This document shows, piece by piece, positions 9,263-17,104 of a stretch of DNA of 64,000 bases. The translations under genes and the position numbers were made by a program. Origin of the DNA: Nocardia africana NBRC 100379 (GTDB lineage Bacteria > Actinomycetota > Actinomycetes > Mycobacteriales > Mycobacteriaceae); contig NZ_BDAV01000015.1 in the NCBI RefSeq assembly GCF_001612635.1, positions 186,001 to 250,000 of the forward strand, written 5' to 3'. The number at the start of each line of letters is the position of its first letter. The first letter of the stretch is position 1. Below the pieces are notes generated by a model. That model was not told the DNA's origin. It made no database searches and saw nothing but the letters and a program-made list of their open reading frames with translations.

Positions 9263-9667
9263 GTGTTCGTGGTCGCGCTCCTCCTGTTTCTGCTGGCGGC
9301 CGTGGCCGTGGTCACGGGCGTGCTCGGGCTGACCGGCACGCTGCCACCCAATCGGTTCTTCGGTGTGCACACCGAAGAAGCCCTCCGCACCGAAGAGGCG
9401 TACCGCGTGGCCAATCGCGTCGCCGGGCCCACCTCGGTCGGTGCGGGTCTGCTGCTCGCCGCCGCCGGTGCGATCGCGCTGGTCGCGACGGTATGGGTGG
9501 GCTTGGTTGCCGCCGCGGTGGCGCTGGTGGTGGCGCTGTTCACACTGGGCGCCGGAGTCAACGCGGCCAACGACGCGATCGCGGGGCTCGCCCCCGCCGA
9601 GGTCGGCGGCTGCGGCAGCTCCTGCGGCGCGTGCTCGCTGCGCGACGCCTGCCAGCCCGCCAATTGA
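9263..9667 (+). CDS. SdpI-family membrane protein with Cys-rich C-terminus
   Basis: This 134-aa protein has an N-terminal transmembrane helix and a cytosolic-type segment with the SdpI signature (LPPNRFFGVHTEEALRTEEA, then ANRVAG). Two further hydrophobic segments follow at about 55-100. SdpI is a Bacillus immunity/signal membrane protein, but actinobacterial members are uncharacterised. The C-terminus carries a compact cysteine cluster, CGSSCGACSLRDAC, that could bind metal or form disulfides. The start is GTG at 9263, giving MFVVALLLF. It diverges from leuS. Confidence 0.75.
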   Translation: MFVVALLLFLLAAVAVVTGVLGLTGTLPPNRFFGVHTEEALRTEEAYRVANRVAGPTSVGAGLLLAAAGAIALVATVWVGLVAAAVALVVALFTLGAGVNAANDAIAGLAPAEVGGCGSSCGACSLRDACQPAN

Positions 9668-9692
9668 TCCGTCCGGCGCCCGGCCGTCGGAT

Positions 9693-10304
9693 ATGACGGG
9701 TCCGCTCACGGTCGGCTTCGACCTCGATATGACCTTGATCGACTCGCGTCCCGGCATTCGCGCCTGCTATCGGGAGTTGTCGAGACGCACCGGCACCCCG
9801 ATCGACAGCGATCTGGTCGTCACGCGTCTCGGCCCGCCGCTGGAGCACGAGCTGGCCAACTGGTTCCCCGCCGACCGCGTCCCGGCGGTAGCCGAGCTGT
9901 ACCGGGAGATGTATCCGGATTTCGCCATCACCGGCACGGTGGAACTGCCCGGCGCCCGCGCGGCGACCGCGGCGGTCCGGGCGCTGGGTGGCCGCGTGAT
10001 CGTGGTCACCGGCAAATACGAACCGAATGCCAAACTCCACCTCACGCATCTCGGCATCCCGGCCGACGCCGTGATCGGCGACCTCTGGGCCGAACAGAAG
10101 GCCCAGGCGCTGCGCGACCACGAGGCGAGCGTGTACGTCGGGGACCACATCGGCGATATGCGCGGCGCCCGCGCGGCGTCGGCGTATGCGGTCGGCGTGA
10201 CCAGCGGTCCGTGTGACGCGGCGCAGCTGTGGGCCGCCGGTGCCGATGTCGTCCTGCGAGATCTCACCGAATTCCCCGGCGTGCTGCGCGAGCTCACGAG
10301 CTGA
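9693..10304 (+). CDS. HAD-superfamily hydrolase
   Basis: This 203-aa protein has HAD motif I at FDLDMTLID (nucleophile Asp10, acid/base Asp12), motif II in VVTGKYEPN, and motif IV in YVGDHIGDM. The helical cap after motif I resembles phosphoglycolate-phosphatase-type (Gph) members, so it is probably a small-molecule phosphatase. The substrate cannot be given. The ATG at 9693 lies 25 bases after the SdpI gene, so the two may be co-transcribed. Confidence 0.82.
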   Translation: MTGPLTVGFDLDMTLIDSRPGIRACYRELSRRTGTPIDSDLVVTRLGPPLEHELANWFPADRVPAVAELYREMYPDFAITGTVELPGARAATAAVRALGGRVIVVTGKYEPNAKLHLTHLGIPADAVIGDLWAEQKAQALRDHEASVYVGDHIGDMRGARAASAYAVGVTSGPCDAAQLWAAGADVVLRDLTEFPGVLRELTS

Positions 10305-10318
10305 CCGCCGGGCGCGTC

Positions 10319-10708
10319 CTATCCACGGTGGGTGTCGCACTCCGGTGCGGGGATCGAGCGGGACAGCGGACTGCCGGCCGGGAGGACGTAGAAGACGGTG
10401 AGCCGCAAGGGTTTTCGCGTGCGGTTGCGGGCGGTGTGGGCGTGGGCGGCGCCGGCGGGCTCGCGGAATATCCGGCCACGGCGGTAGGCAACCGGTACGC
10501 AGTCGGTGCCGGGGTGATCGAGAGTGCTGCCGGTGACCAGCACGAACAGGGTGCCGTCGTGATAATGCCACCCACTGTCCCCGCCCGGTTCGACGATCGT
10601 CTGCCGGAGCAGGAATTCCCGCCCCGCGCACCGGAACCGCAGCAGCACCCGGCTGCGGGTGCCCACGGCCGGCGGCGGATTGGGCTGGAAACGTCGGGGA
10701 ACGGGCAT
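10319..10708 (-). CDS. Cupin-domain protein
   Basis: This 129-aa single-domain cupin has the first motif GGDSGWHYHDGTLFVLVTG (metal-binding His pair WHYH), a middle strand with GRIFREPAGAAHAH as the second motif, then beta-strand residues to the end. Small cupins act as metal-dependent enzymes or ligand sensors, and nothing here decides between these. It ends 14 bases from the convergent HAD gene and is separated from gdhA by 40 bases on the same strand. Confidence 0.75.
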   Translation of the reverse strand: MPVPRRFQPNPPPAVGTRSRVLLRFRCAGREFLLRQTIVEPGGDSGWHYHDGTLFVLVTGSTLDHPGTDCVPVAYRRGRIFREPAGAAHAHTARNRTRKPLRLTVFYVLPAGSPLSRSIPAPECDTHRG

Positions 10709-10748
10709 ATTTCCGATGATGGCCTACCGCAGCGGTCCCCGCCGCGCC

Positions 10749-12098
10749 CTAGACGATGCCCAACGCCAGCATCGCGTCGGCGACCTGGGTGAAACCGGCG
10801 ATGTTCGCACCGGCGACGTAATCACCCGGGGTGCCGTACTCGTCGGCGGTCTCGAGGCAGCGGTCGTGGATGTCGCGCATGATCGTCTCGAGGCGCTGTT
10901 CGGTGTGTTCGAAGGTCCACGAATCGCGGGAAGCGTTCTGCTGCATCTCGAGTGCGCTGGTGGCTACGCCGCCGGCATTGGCGGCCTTTCCCGGTGCGAA
11001 GATCACGCCCGCGTCGACCAGCATCCGGGACGCCTCGGGCGTGCAGGGCATATTGGCGCCCTCGGCCACGATGGTGCAGCCGTTCTCGATCAGCAGGCGG
11101 GCATCGCTGCCGTTGAGTTCGTTCTGCGTCGCACACGGCAGCGCGATATCGCAGGGCACCGCCCAGATCGAGCCGGAATCCGCGAAATACGCCGAGCCAC
11201 GGGCGATGTCGGGATATTCGTGGATGCGGCCGCGCCGGTCGTGCTTGATCTCCTTGAGCAGTTCGAGATCGATACCCTTGTCGTCGACGATGTAGCCCGA
11301 GGAGTCGGAACAGGCGACGACGGTGCCGCCCAGCTGGTGCACCTTCTCCACGGCGTAGATGGCGACATTGCCGGAGCCGGAGATCACCACGCGTTTGCCC
11401 TCGAAGCTCTCGCCGCGCCGGTCGAGGATCTGCTCGGTGAAGAAGACGGTGCCGTATCCGGTCGCCTCGGGGCGCACCTGCGAGCCGCCCCAGCTCAGGC
11501 CCTTGCCGGTGAGCACGCCGGATTCGTAGCGGTTGGTGATGCGTTTGTATTGACCGAACAGATAGCCGATCTCGCGTCCGCCGACGCCGATATCCCCGGC
11601 GGGAACATCGGTGTGCTCGCCGATATGGCGATAGAGCTCGGTCATGAAGGACTGGCAGAAGCGCATCACCTCCGCGTCCGACCGCCCCTTGGGGTCGAAA
11701 TCCGAGCCGCCCTTACCGCCGCCGATGGGCATTCCGGTAAGCGCGTTCTTGAAGATCTGCTCGAAGCCCAGGAATTTGACGATGCCCAGATAGACCGACG
11801 GATGGAACCGCAGGCCCCCCTTGTAGGGGCCGAGCGCGGAATTGAACTCCACCCGGAAACCGCGGTTGATCTGCACCGTTCCGCTGTCGTCGACCCACGG
11901 CACGCGGAAGATGATCTGCCGCTCGGGCTCGCACAACCGCCGGATCACCGCCGCGTCGACGTACTGGGGATGTTTGGCGACGACCGGTCCGAGGCTGTCG
12001 AGCACCTCGCGCACGGCCTGGTGGAACTCCGATTCGCCGGGGTTGCGCTGCAGTACCTCGGTATAGATGTCCTGCAGCTTCTCGTCCAGGGCGGCCAT
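10749..12098 (-). CDS. gdhA: NADP-specific glutamate dehydrogenase
   Basis: This 449-aa hexameric-type glutamate dehydrogenase makes glutamate from 2-oxoglutarate and ammonium with NADPH. The family blocks are clear: YKGGLRFHPSV, the catalytic-Lys loop MPIGGGKGGSDFDPKG, VPAGDIGVGGREIGYLFGQYK, the dinucleotide-binding GSGNVA and the C-terminal NAGGVATSALEMQQNA. The ATG at 12098 is preceded by GGAAGGAGTG, a strong ribosome-binding site. It sits with the glucosylglycerate hydrolase and leuS in a housekeeping stretch. Confidence 0.96.
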   Translation of the reverse strand: MAALDEKLQDIYTEVLQRNPGESEFHQAVREVLDSLGPVVAKHPQYVDAAVIRRLCEPERQIIFRVPWVDDSGTVQINRGFRVEFNSALGPYKGGLRFHPSVYLGIVKFLGFEQIFKNALTGMPIGGGKGGSDFDPKGRSDAEVMRFCQSFMTELYRHIGEHTDVPAGDIGVGGREIGYLFGQYKRITNRYESGVLTGKGLSWGGSQVRPEATGYGTVFFTEQILDRRGESFEGKRVVISGSGNVAIYAVEKVHQLGGTVVACSDSSGYIVDDKGIDLELLKEIKHDRRGRIHEYPDIARGSAYFADSGSIWAVPCDIALPCATQNELNGSDARLLIENGCTIVAEGANMPCTPEASRMLVDAGVIFAPGKAANAGGVATSALEMQQNASRDSWTFEHTEQRLETIMRDIHDRCLETADEYGTPGDYVAGANIAGFTQVADAMLALGIV

Positions 12099-12240
12099 GG
12101 ACGCACTCCTTCCGGTCGTCGACTGCGCCGACCGCCCGGGCCGGTTGGTGCCGGCCCGGGCCGCTCGGCCTCGGTCCTACGTTCTCACGCGCGGACGACG
12201 CGGTTTCGACCGGTATGTCCGTTTATCACCGGGCGATAGC

Positions 12241-13005
12241 TCAGTTGGTCTTGCGGCGGAACAGCGAGCGCGACCACAGGTAGCCGACCACCGCGAAGCC
12301 GACGCACCAGGCGACCGCCGCGATGCCGTTGCCGCCGATGGCCGTGCCCATGAGCAGTCCGCGCAGCGTCTCGGTCAGCGGTGTGAAGGGCTGGTACTCG
12401 GCGAATTGCCGGACACCGGCGGGCATGGTGTCGGTGGGGGCCAGGCCGCTGCCGAGGAAGGGCAGGAAGATCAGCGGAGTGGGGGTGTTGCTCGCGCTCT
12501 CCGGTGTTTTGGCGGCCAGCCCGAAACCCACTCCGAGCCAGGCCAATCCGAAGATCACCAGGGTGATGAGGCCGAAGGCGGCCAGCCACTCCACGATCGT
12601 GGCGTCGGGACGGAAGCCGATCAGCGCCGCGACCGCGACCATGAGCCCGACACCGAGCACTCCCTGGATCACGGTCCCGGCGACCTGCCCGGTGAGGATC
12701 GAGGAATGTGCCATGGGCATGGTCCGGAACCGGTTCACGATGCCCTTGGTCATATCCGAGGCGACGGCCACCGCGACACCGACCACCAGATAGGCCGGGA
12801 TGATCAGCATCATGCCGGGGACCAGGTAATCGATGTAACTGCCGCCGGTGGCCTTTTCCAGTGCGCCGCCGAAGATGTAGTTGAACATCAGCAACATCAC
12901 CAGCGGCATCACGAACATGCTGATCGTCATGCCGGGATACCGCTTGGCGTGCACCAGGTTCCGGCGCAACATGGTGCGGGAGTCGGCGAGGGTGTGGGTA
13001 GTCAT
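12241..13005 (-). CDS. DrrB-type ABC exporter permease
   Basis: This 254-aa ABC-2 type membrane protein has about six hydrophobic segments. It begins with a short cytoplasmic helix (TLADSRTMLRRNLVHAKRYP) and contains the family stretch GIVNRFRTMPMAHSSILTGQ, typical of daunorubicin-resistance DrrB proteins. It pairs with the upstream ATPase: its ATG at 13005 overlaps that stop as ATGA. A reading frame extends further upstream, but this overlap and the conserved N-terminus fix the start. It should export a hydrophobic or amphipathic small molecule. The adjacent biosynthetic operon suggests a candidate substrate, by inference. Confidence 0.9.
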   Translation of the reverse strand: MTTHTLADSRTMLRRNLVHAKRYPGMTISMFVMPLVMLLMFNYIFGGALEKATGGSYIDYLVPGMMLIIPAYLVVGVAVAVASDMTKGIVNRFRTMPMAHSSILTGQVAGTVIQGVLGVGLMVAVAALIGFRPDATIVEWLAAFGLITLVIFGLAWLGVGFGLAAKTPESASNTPTPLIFLPFLGSGLAPTDTMPAGVRQFAEYQPFTPLTETLRGLLMGTAIGGNGIAAVAWCVGFAVVGYLWSRSLFRRKTN

Positions 13006-13940
13006 CGTGCGGATTCCTTCTCGGGAGTGGTGCGGCCGGTGAGGGTGAGGAAGACGTCGTCGAGATCGGGGGTGTGTACCGAGAGGCTTTCGGGCTCGAT
13101 GCGGGCGCGGCCGAGCCGGTCCAGGACGTCGCGCAGCGATGCGACGCCGCCGTCGCTGGGCACCGCCAGGGTCGAGTCCGTGGTCGTTCCGCCGAGCAGT
13201 TCGGCGGCGCTGCGCAACTGTTCCTCGTCGCCGAAGGTCAGGCGTATATGTCCGCCCGGCACAAGGCGTTTCAGTTGTTCGGGCGTGCCCTCGGCGACGA
13301 TGTGGCCGTGGTCGAGCACCGCGATCCGGTGCGCGAGTTGGTCGGCCTCTTCCAGATACTGGGTGGTGAGGAAGATGGTGACGCCGTCGGCGACCAGCTC
13401 GCGGATGATGTCCCACATCCCGCGCCGGCTGCGTGGATCCAGGCCGACCGTGGGTTCGTCGAGGAAGATGATCCGCGGCCCGCCGACCAGCGTCATCGCC
13501 AGGTCGAGCCGGCGCGTCATGCCGCCGGAGTAGCTCCCGGCCACCTTGTCGGCGGCGTCCAGCAGGTCGAAGCGGGTCAGCAGGTCGTCGGCGATGCGCC
13601 GGCCCTCGCTGCGGGGCAGATGGTGCAGATCCGCCATCAGCAGCAGGTTCTCGCGTCCGGTGAGCAGTTCGTCGACCGCGGAGAACTGGCCGGTCACGCC
13701 GATGGCGGTGCGAACGGCGTCGGGTTCGGCGACCGGATCGTGGCCGCCGACGCGCAGGTCGCCGCCGTCGGGCCGGGTCAGGGTGGCGAGGATGTGCACG
13801 GTTGTGGTCTTGCCCGCGCCGTTGGGGCCGAGCAGCGCGAAGATCCTGCCCTCCGGCACGGTGAGGTCGATGCCGTCGAGCACCACGTGGTCGGCGAACG
13901 ATTTCCGCAGACCGGTGACCGATATGGCCGGTGAACTCAT
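13002..13940 (-). CDS. DrrA-type ABC exporter ATP-binding protein
   Basis: This 312-aa ATPase of the daunorubicin-resistance DrrA group has Walker A GPNGAGKTT, a Q-loop region VTGQFSAVDELLTGRENL, a signature SYSGGMTRRLDLA and Walker B IIFLDEPTVGLDP. It also has the C-terminal extension typical of DrrA (SLSVHTPDLDDVFLTLTGR). The ATG at 13940 follows AAAGGACC. It is coupled to the permease by a 4-base overlap and lies 132 bases downstream of the EXLDI gene on the same strand, so the three probably form one operon. Confidence 0.92.
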   Translation of the reverse strand: MSSPAISVTGLRKSFADHVVLDGIDLTVPEGRIFALLGPNGAGKTTTVHILATLTRPDGGDLRVGGHDPVAEPDAVRTAIGVTGQFSAVDELLTGRENLLLMADLHHLPRSEGRRIADDLLTRFDLLDAADKVAGSYSGGMTRRLDLAMTLVGGPRIIFLDEPTVGLDPRSRRGMWDIIRELVADGVTIFLTTQYLEEADQLAHRIAVLDHGHIVAEGTPEQLKRLVPGGHIRLTFGDEEQLRSAAELLGGTTTDSTLAVPSDGGVASLRDVLDRLGRARIEPESLSVHTPDLDDVFLTLTGRTTPEKESAR

Positions 13941-14072
13941 GGTGGTCCTTTCATAATAAGATGGCGATGAATGCATGCGTCGACCGAGCCGTGTCCGCAG
14001 GGTACCGGCGGACAAGGTGAGTCGTTATCGAGTTGCGGTGTGGCCGGGGTTATTTCGGCTCGAAGCGGTCGA

Positions 14073-14588
14073 TCAGATGTCGAGATCCTCGATCTGCGGA
14101 TGCTCGGTCAGATCGCTGATGCGGTCGTACAGCTTGTCGGGAACCCTGCCTTTCAGGTCGGCCGGTGACTCGTAGATGTCCATGGTGAATTCGCCCCAGT
14201 CCGGATCGGTGACGCCGAGCATCCGCCGCCAATTGGTCAGATCCTTGAGCCAGTTGGTGTCGGTGGGGTAGTCGGTCCATTCCGACCGCTGCCGGTGCAG
14301 CACGTATTTGCCCTTGCGGGTGCGATATACGCGAATGCGCTCGAAGCGCTCGTCGCCCATATCGCTCGACTCGGTGAGCAGTACCCCCGAGAACCGCACC
14401 TGCCGGGCGCCGTTGTGGCCGACCCGTAGGACGATCTCGTCGAATCCCTGCAGCCGCCCCTCCTCCAGCTCGATGTACCGGCGCAGTGCCGTCACGATCG
14501 CACCCGAGAGATTGCCGCCGACCAGCTCTTGGGCGCGCTGGAACAGGGGGAGATCGTCGTCGGAGACGTACACGGTCTTGTTCGGCAT
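14073..14588 (-). CDS. EXLDI-family protein with ribbon-helix-helix-like N-terminus
   Basis: This 171-aa protein ends in EDLDI (167-171), the terminal motif for which the EXLDI family is named. Residues 1-45 (KTVYVSDDD strand, then two helices LPLFQRAQEL and NLSGAIVTALRRYIE) have the pattern of a ribbon-helix-helix DNA-binding domain. The remainder is beta-rich (VLRVGHNGARQVRFSG; YRTRKGKYVLHRQ) and may bind a ligand. The ATG at 14588 is preferred over an upstream in-frame ATG at 14645, because 8-bp direct repeats lie between them. I infer a repressor or sensor for its own DrrAB operon and perhaps the divergent biosynthetic genes. The family assignment is from memory of its tail motif. Confidence 0.75.
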   Translation of the reverse strand: MPNKTVYVSDDDLPLFQRAQELVGGNLSGAIVTALRRYIELEEGRLQGFDEIVLRVGHNGARQVRFSGVLLTESSDMGDERFERIRVYRTRKGKYVLHRQRSEWTDYPTDTNWLKDLTNWRRMLGVTDPDWGEFTMDIYESPADLKGRVPDKLYDRISDLTEHPQIEDLDI

Positions 14589-14596
14589 GTCCCAAC

Positions 14597-14616
14597 TATA
14601 CGTAGATGTATACGTA
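14597..14616. promoter_or_regulatory. Direct-repeat operator TATACGTA x2 between EXLDI gene and ThDP operon
   Basis: TATACGTA occurs at 14597-14604 and again at 14609-14616, a 12-base period. Each box contains the palindrome TACGTA. Short boxes repeated about one helical turn apart are typical of ribbon-helix-helix repressor sites (MetJ boxes, for example). They lie 9-28 bases upstream of the EXLDI start and within the 160-bp region shared with the ThDP operon. The flanks are unusually AT-rich for this genome. The function is inferred. Confidence 0.5.
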
Positions 14617-14748
14617 CAGGCAAGAAAATCCTTTCGCGACGACATGCCGCGACGGTGAACCGGCCGGGGGCGTGGTTCGTATCTCCGCTGAGTGCGTTCG
14701 GTCCGGCAGCGCGGCCGGCTTCGGACCGCCCCACGGGAAGGAGCGGCG

Positions 14749-16425
14749 ATGCCGACACGAGTGGTCGACTACCTGGTGCAGGCTGTATCGGACATGGGCG
14801 TGCGACACATCTTCGGTGTGGACGGCGCCAATATCGAAGATCTCTACGACGCGGCCTACGACGCCTCGGACCGGATCACCGCCGTGGTGGCCAAACACGA
14901 ATTCGCCGCCGCCACCATGGCCGACGGGTATGCCCGAACCACCGCGGGTCTCGGCGTGGTCTGCGCGACCTCCGGTGGCGGCGCGATGAATCTGGTTGCC
15001 GGACTGGCGGAATCGCACGCCTCGCGGATTCCGGTGCTCGCCCTGGTCGGCCAGGCGCCGACCGATCTGGAAGGTAAGGGCGCGTTTCAGGATTCCAGCG
15101 GACGAGCCGGAACCTTCGACGCCGCCGAGCTTTTCGACACGATCTCCCTGTATTGCGCACGGGTGGAGACGCCCGCTTCGTTACCGGCGCATCTGTCCCG
15201 CGCCGTCGCGGCCGCCCGAGCGGGCGGTCCGGCGGTCCTGTTGCTGCCCAAGGATATTCAGCAAGCCGAACTCGTGGCCGGCCGGTTCGTCGCACCACGC
15301 CCGGTACACGGCCGAGACGACGCCGGTATCGAGCGGCTCCTCGAAGGGCTGCGGGCGGCCCGGGCCGTCGGCAAGGTCGTGATCATCGCGGGCGCGCAGG
15401 TCGCCCGTGACGATGCTCGCGACCAACTGCGTGATCTGGCGGCGGTTCTCGACGCCGGGGTCGGCGTCGCGCCGGACGCCAAGGATGTGTACGACTGCAC
15501 CGAACACGGATTTCTCGGTGTCGCCGGAAGTATGGGCCATACGGAACTGGCCGACGCTCTGCGCGGCAGCGCCCTGTGCCTGCTGGTCGGCACCCGGATG
15601 CCGGTGACCGCGCGAGCCGGACTGGAAGCGGTGCTCGGCGCATCGACGGCGTCGGTCGGCGGCGAGCCGCCCTACGTCTCCGCGGTGCACGCCACCAGTA
15701 CCGATCTGGCCACCACCCTCCGTGAACTGACCTCCGAGCTGAAGTCCGGCGCGGGCAGGGGGGATCCCCGTCGTCCGCGCCGGGCGCCGGATCCACTACC
15801 GGTGCCGCCCGCGGACGGACCGGGCCTGCGGTATCGCGATATCGTCGAAACACTCAACGGCACATTGCATTCCGATACCGATGTCTTCGCCGACGCGGGC
15901 AATACCGGCGCATCGGTGGTGCATCACCTCCGCCCACCGCGCGACGGCCGCTTCGTCGTCGCCCTCGGCATGGGCGGCATGGGCTACGCTTTCGGCGCCG
16001 CCATCGGCTCCTGTTTCGCCCGCCGGCACCGCGACGACGGTAGCGAGCGGCGCACCGTGGTCGTGGCCGGCGACGGCGCCTTCTACATGCACGGCATGGA
16101 GATTCACACCGCGATCCAGTACGGGCTGCCGGTGACATTCGTCGTACTCGACAATTCGGCGCATGCCATGTGTGTGACCCGTGAGCAACTGTTCTACGGA
16201 GATCGGTACAGCTTCAACCGATTCCACACAGCACATCTGGGAGCCGGCATGGCGGCGATGTTCCCGGATCTGCCCTCCTTCTCGCCGGCGACGCCGGCCG
16301 AGCTCGCGACAGTGCTGTCGTACTGCCTGGAAACGCCCGGGCCCTCGTTCGTTTCGATCGACTGCGATCCGGACGAGATACCGCCGTTCATCCCCTTCCT
16401 GTCCGCATCGAGGAGGAATCCGTGA
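14749..16425 (+). CDS. Thiamine-diphosphate-dependent enzyme (acetolactate synthase/decarboxylase superfamily)
   Basis: This 558-aa ThDP enzyme has the usual three-domain plan. The N-terminal pyrimidine-binding domain has the catalytic Glu51 in KHEFAAATMADGYAR. A central domain follows, and the C-terminal PP domain has the metal motif GDGAFYMHGMEIHTAIQYGL near residue 440, closed by Asn in VVLDNSAHAM. Such enzymes decarboxylate 2-oxo acids and may ligate the carbanion to an aldehyde or acyl acceptor, giving an acyloin or 2-hydroxyketone. It is not linked to ilvN or ilvC, so branched-chain synthesis is unlikely. The ATG follows GGAAGGAG. It leads a four-gene operon and overlaps the next gene by 4 bases. 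Confidence 0.88.
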   Translation: MPTRVVDYLVQAVSDMGVRHIFGVDGANIEDLYDAAYDASDRITAVVAKHEFAAATMADGYARTTAGLGVVCATSGGGAMNLVAGLAESHASRIPVLALVGQAPTDLEGKGAFQDSSGRAGTFDAAELFDTISLYCARVETPASLPAHLSRAVAAARAGGPAVLLLPKDIQQAELVAGRFVAPRPVHGRDDAGIERLLEGLRAARAVGKVVIIAGAQVARDDARDQLRDLAAVLDAGVGVAPDAKDVYDCTEHGFLGVAGSMGHTELADALRGSALCLLVGTRMPVTARAGLEAVLGASTASVGGEPPYVSAVHATSTDLATTLRELTSELKSGAGRGDPRRPRRAPDPLPVPPADGPGLRYRDIVETLNGTLHSDTDVFADAGNTGASVVHHLRPPRDGRFVVALGMGGMGYAFGAAIGSCFARRHRDDGSERRTVVVAGDGAFYMHGMEIHTAIQYGLPVTFVVLDNSAHAMCVTREQLFYGDRYSFNRFHTAHLGAGMAAMFPDLPSFSPATPAELATVLSYCLETPGPSFVSIDCDPDEIPPFIPFLSASRRNP

Positions 16426-17090
16426 CCATCAGCACCGCACCCGCTCTCAGCGATATACCCGATCTTCCGCACCGGGTCATACCCGGATTGTTGCGTATCG
16501 AGAATTCCGATCGCGAGGAGACCACGCCGATCATCATGGATATGCTGCGCTCGGTCTATCCCCACGACCAGATTTTCGGTCAATTCTGCCCGGTGCAGGA
16601 CTACATCGCCGCACCACCGCGCGAATTGTACGAATACCTCTCGCACACACAGAGTTTGGAGGAATGGACCTACAGTCTGCGCGGATTCACCGAAACCGCC
16701 ACCCCGGGACTGTGGGAATCCTACGACCGGCTGGGTAAGGACACCCGGATCTTCACCCGCACCGAGGCCAACCCGGATGCGATGACCGTGGACTACCACT
16801 GTGCGTGGGATCAGGGCGAACACCTGTGGATGATCTATCTGATGCGGGTCGTCGACGCCCAGGTGGTATTGAACAAGCCCGGTTCGGTGGTGCTGTGGAC
16901 CAATTGCCGCCACCCGTTCTACGACGCGAATCCCTATCCCGACAAGGCCCCGGCGGGCCGCCCGGTCTGGGTCGGCGATTTCTGGGAGATGTTCTCCGCC
17001 GGACATCGGCTGGAGCTGGACAACCTGAAGGCGATCGCCGAATACCGTGCCGCGCACGGACTTCCGATCACGCCCGAGTGGATGAAGTGA
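16422..17090 (+). CDS. SRPBCC (START/cyclase)-like protein
   Basis: This 222-aa protein starts at GTG 16422, overlapping the ThDP stop (GTGA). The central part (QDYIAAPPRELYEYLSHTQS, then EEWTYSLRGF) looks like the opening strand-helix of an SRPBCC ligand-binding fold. The last third has a long amphipathic helix (HRLELDNLKAIAEYRA) that would close the pocket. SRPBCC members in biosynthetic operons act as cyclases, aromatases or lipid-binding proteins. No catalytic residue can be assigned and the fold call is tentative. Tight coupling on both sides ties it to this pathway. Confidence 0.55.
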   Translation: MTISTAPALSDIPDLPHRVIPGLLRIENSDREETTPIIMDMLRSVYPHDQIFGQFCPVQDYIAAPPRELYEYLSHTQSLEEWTYSLRGFTETATPGLWESYDRLGKDTRIFTRTEANPDAMTVDYHCAWDQGEHLWMIYLMRVVDAQVVLNKPGSVVLWTNCRHPFYDANPYPDKAPAGRPVWVGDFWEMFSAGHRLELDNLKAIAEYRAAHGLPITPEWMK

Positions 17091-17104
17091 GGAGGTCCGT
17101 CGAG

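Noticed and set aside
12230..12275. A tRNA-like 5' half, GGGCGATAGCTCAGTTGGT.
   Set aside because: The text matches an acceptor/D-arm start, but no anticodon arm, T-arm or matching 3' acceptor strand follows. The bases are the 3' end of the DrrB-type permease gene, whose stop is at 12241.
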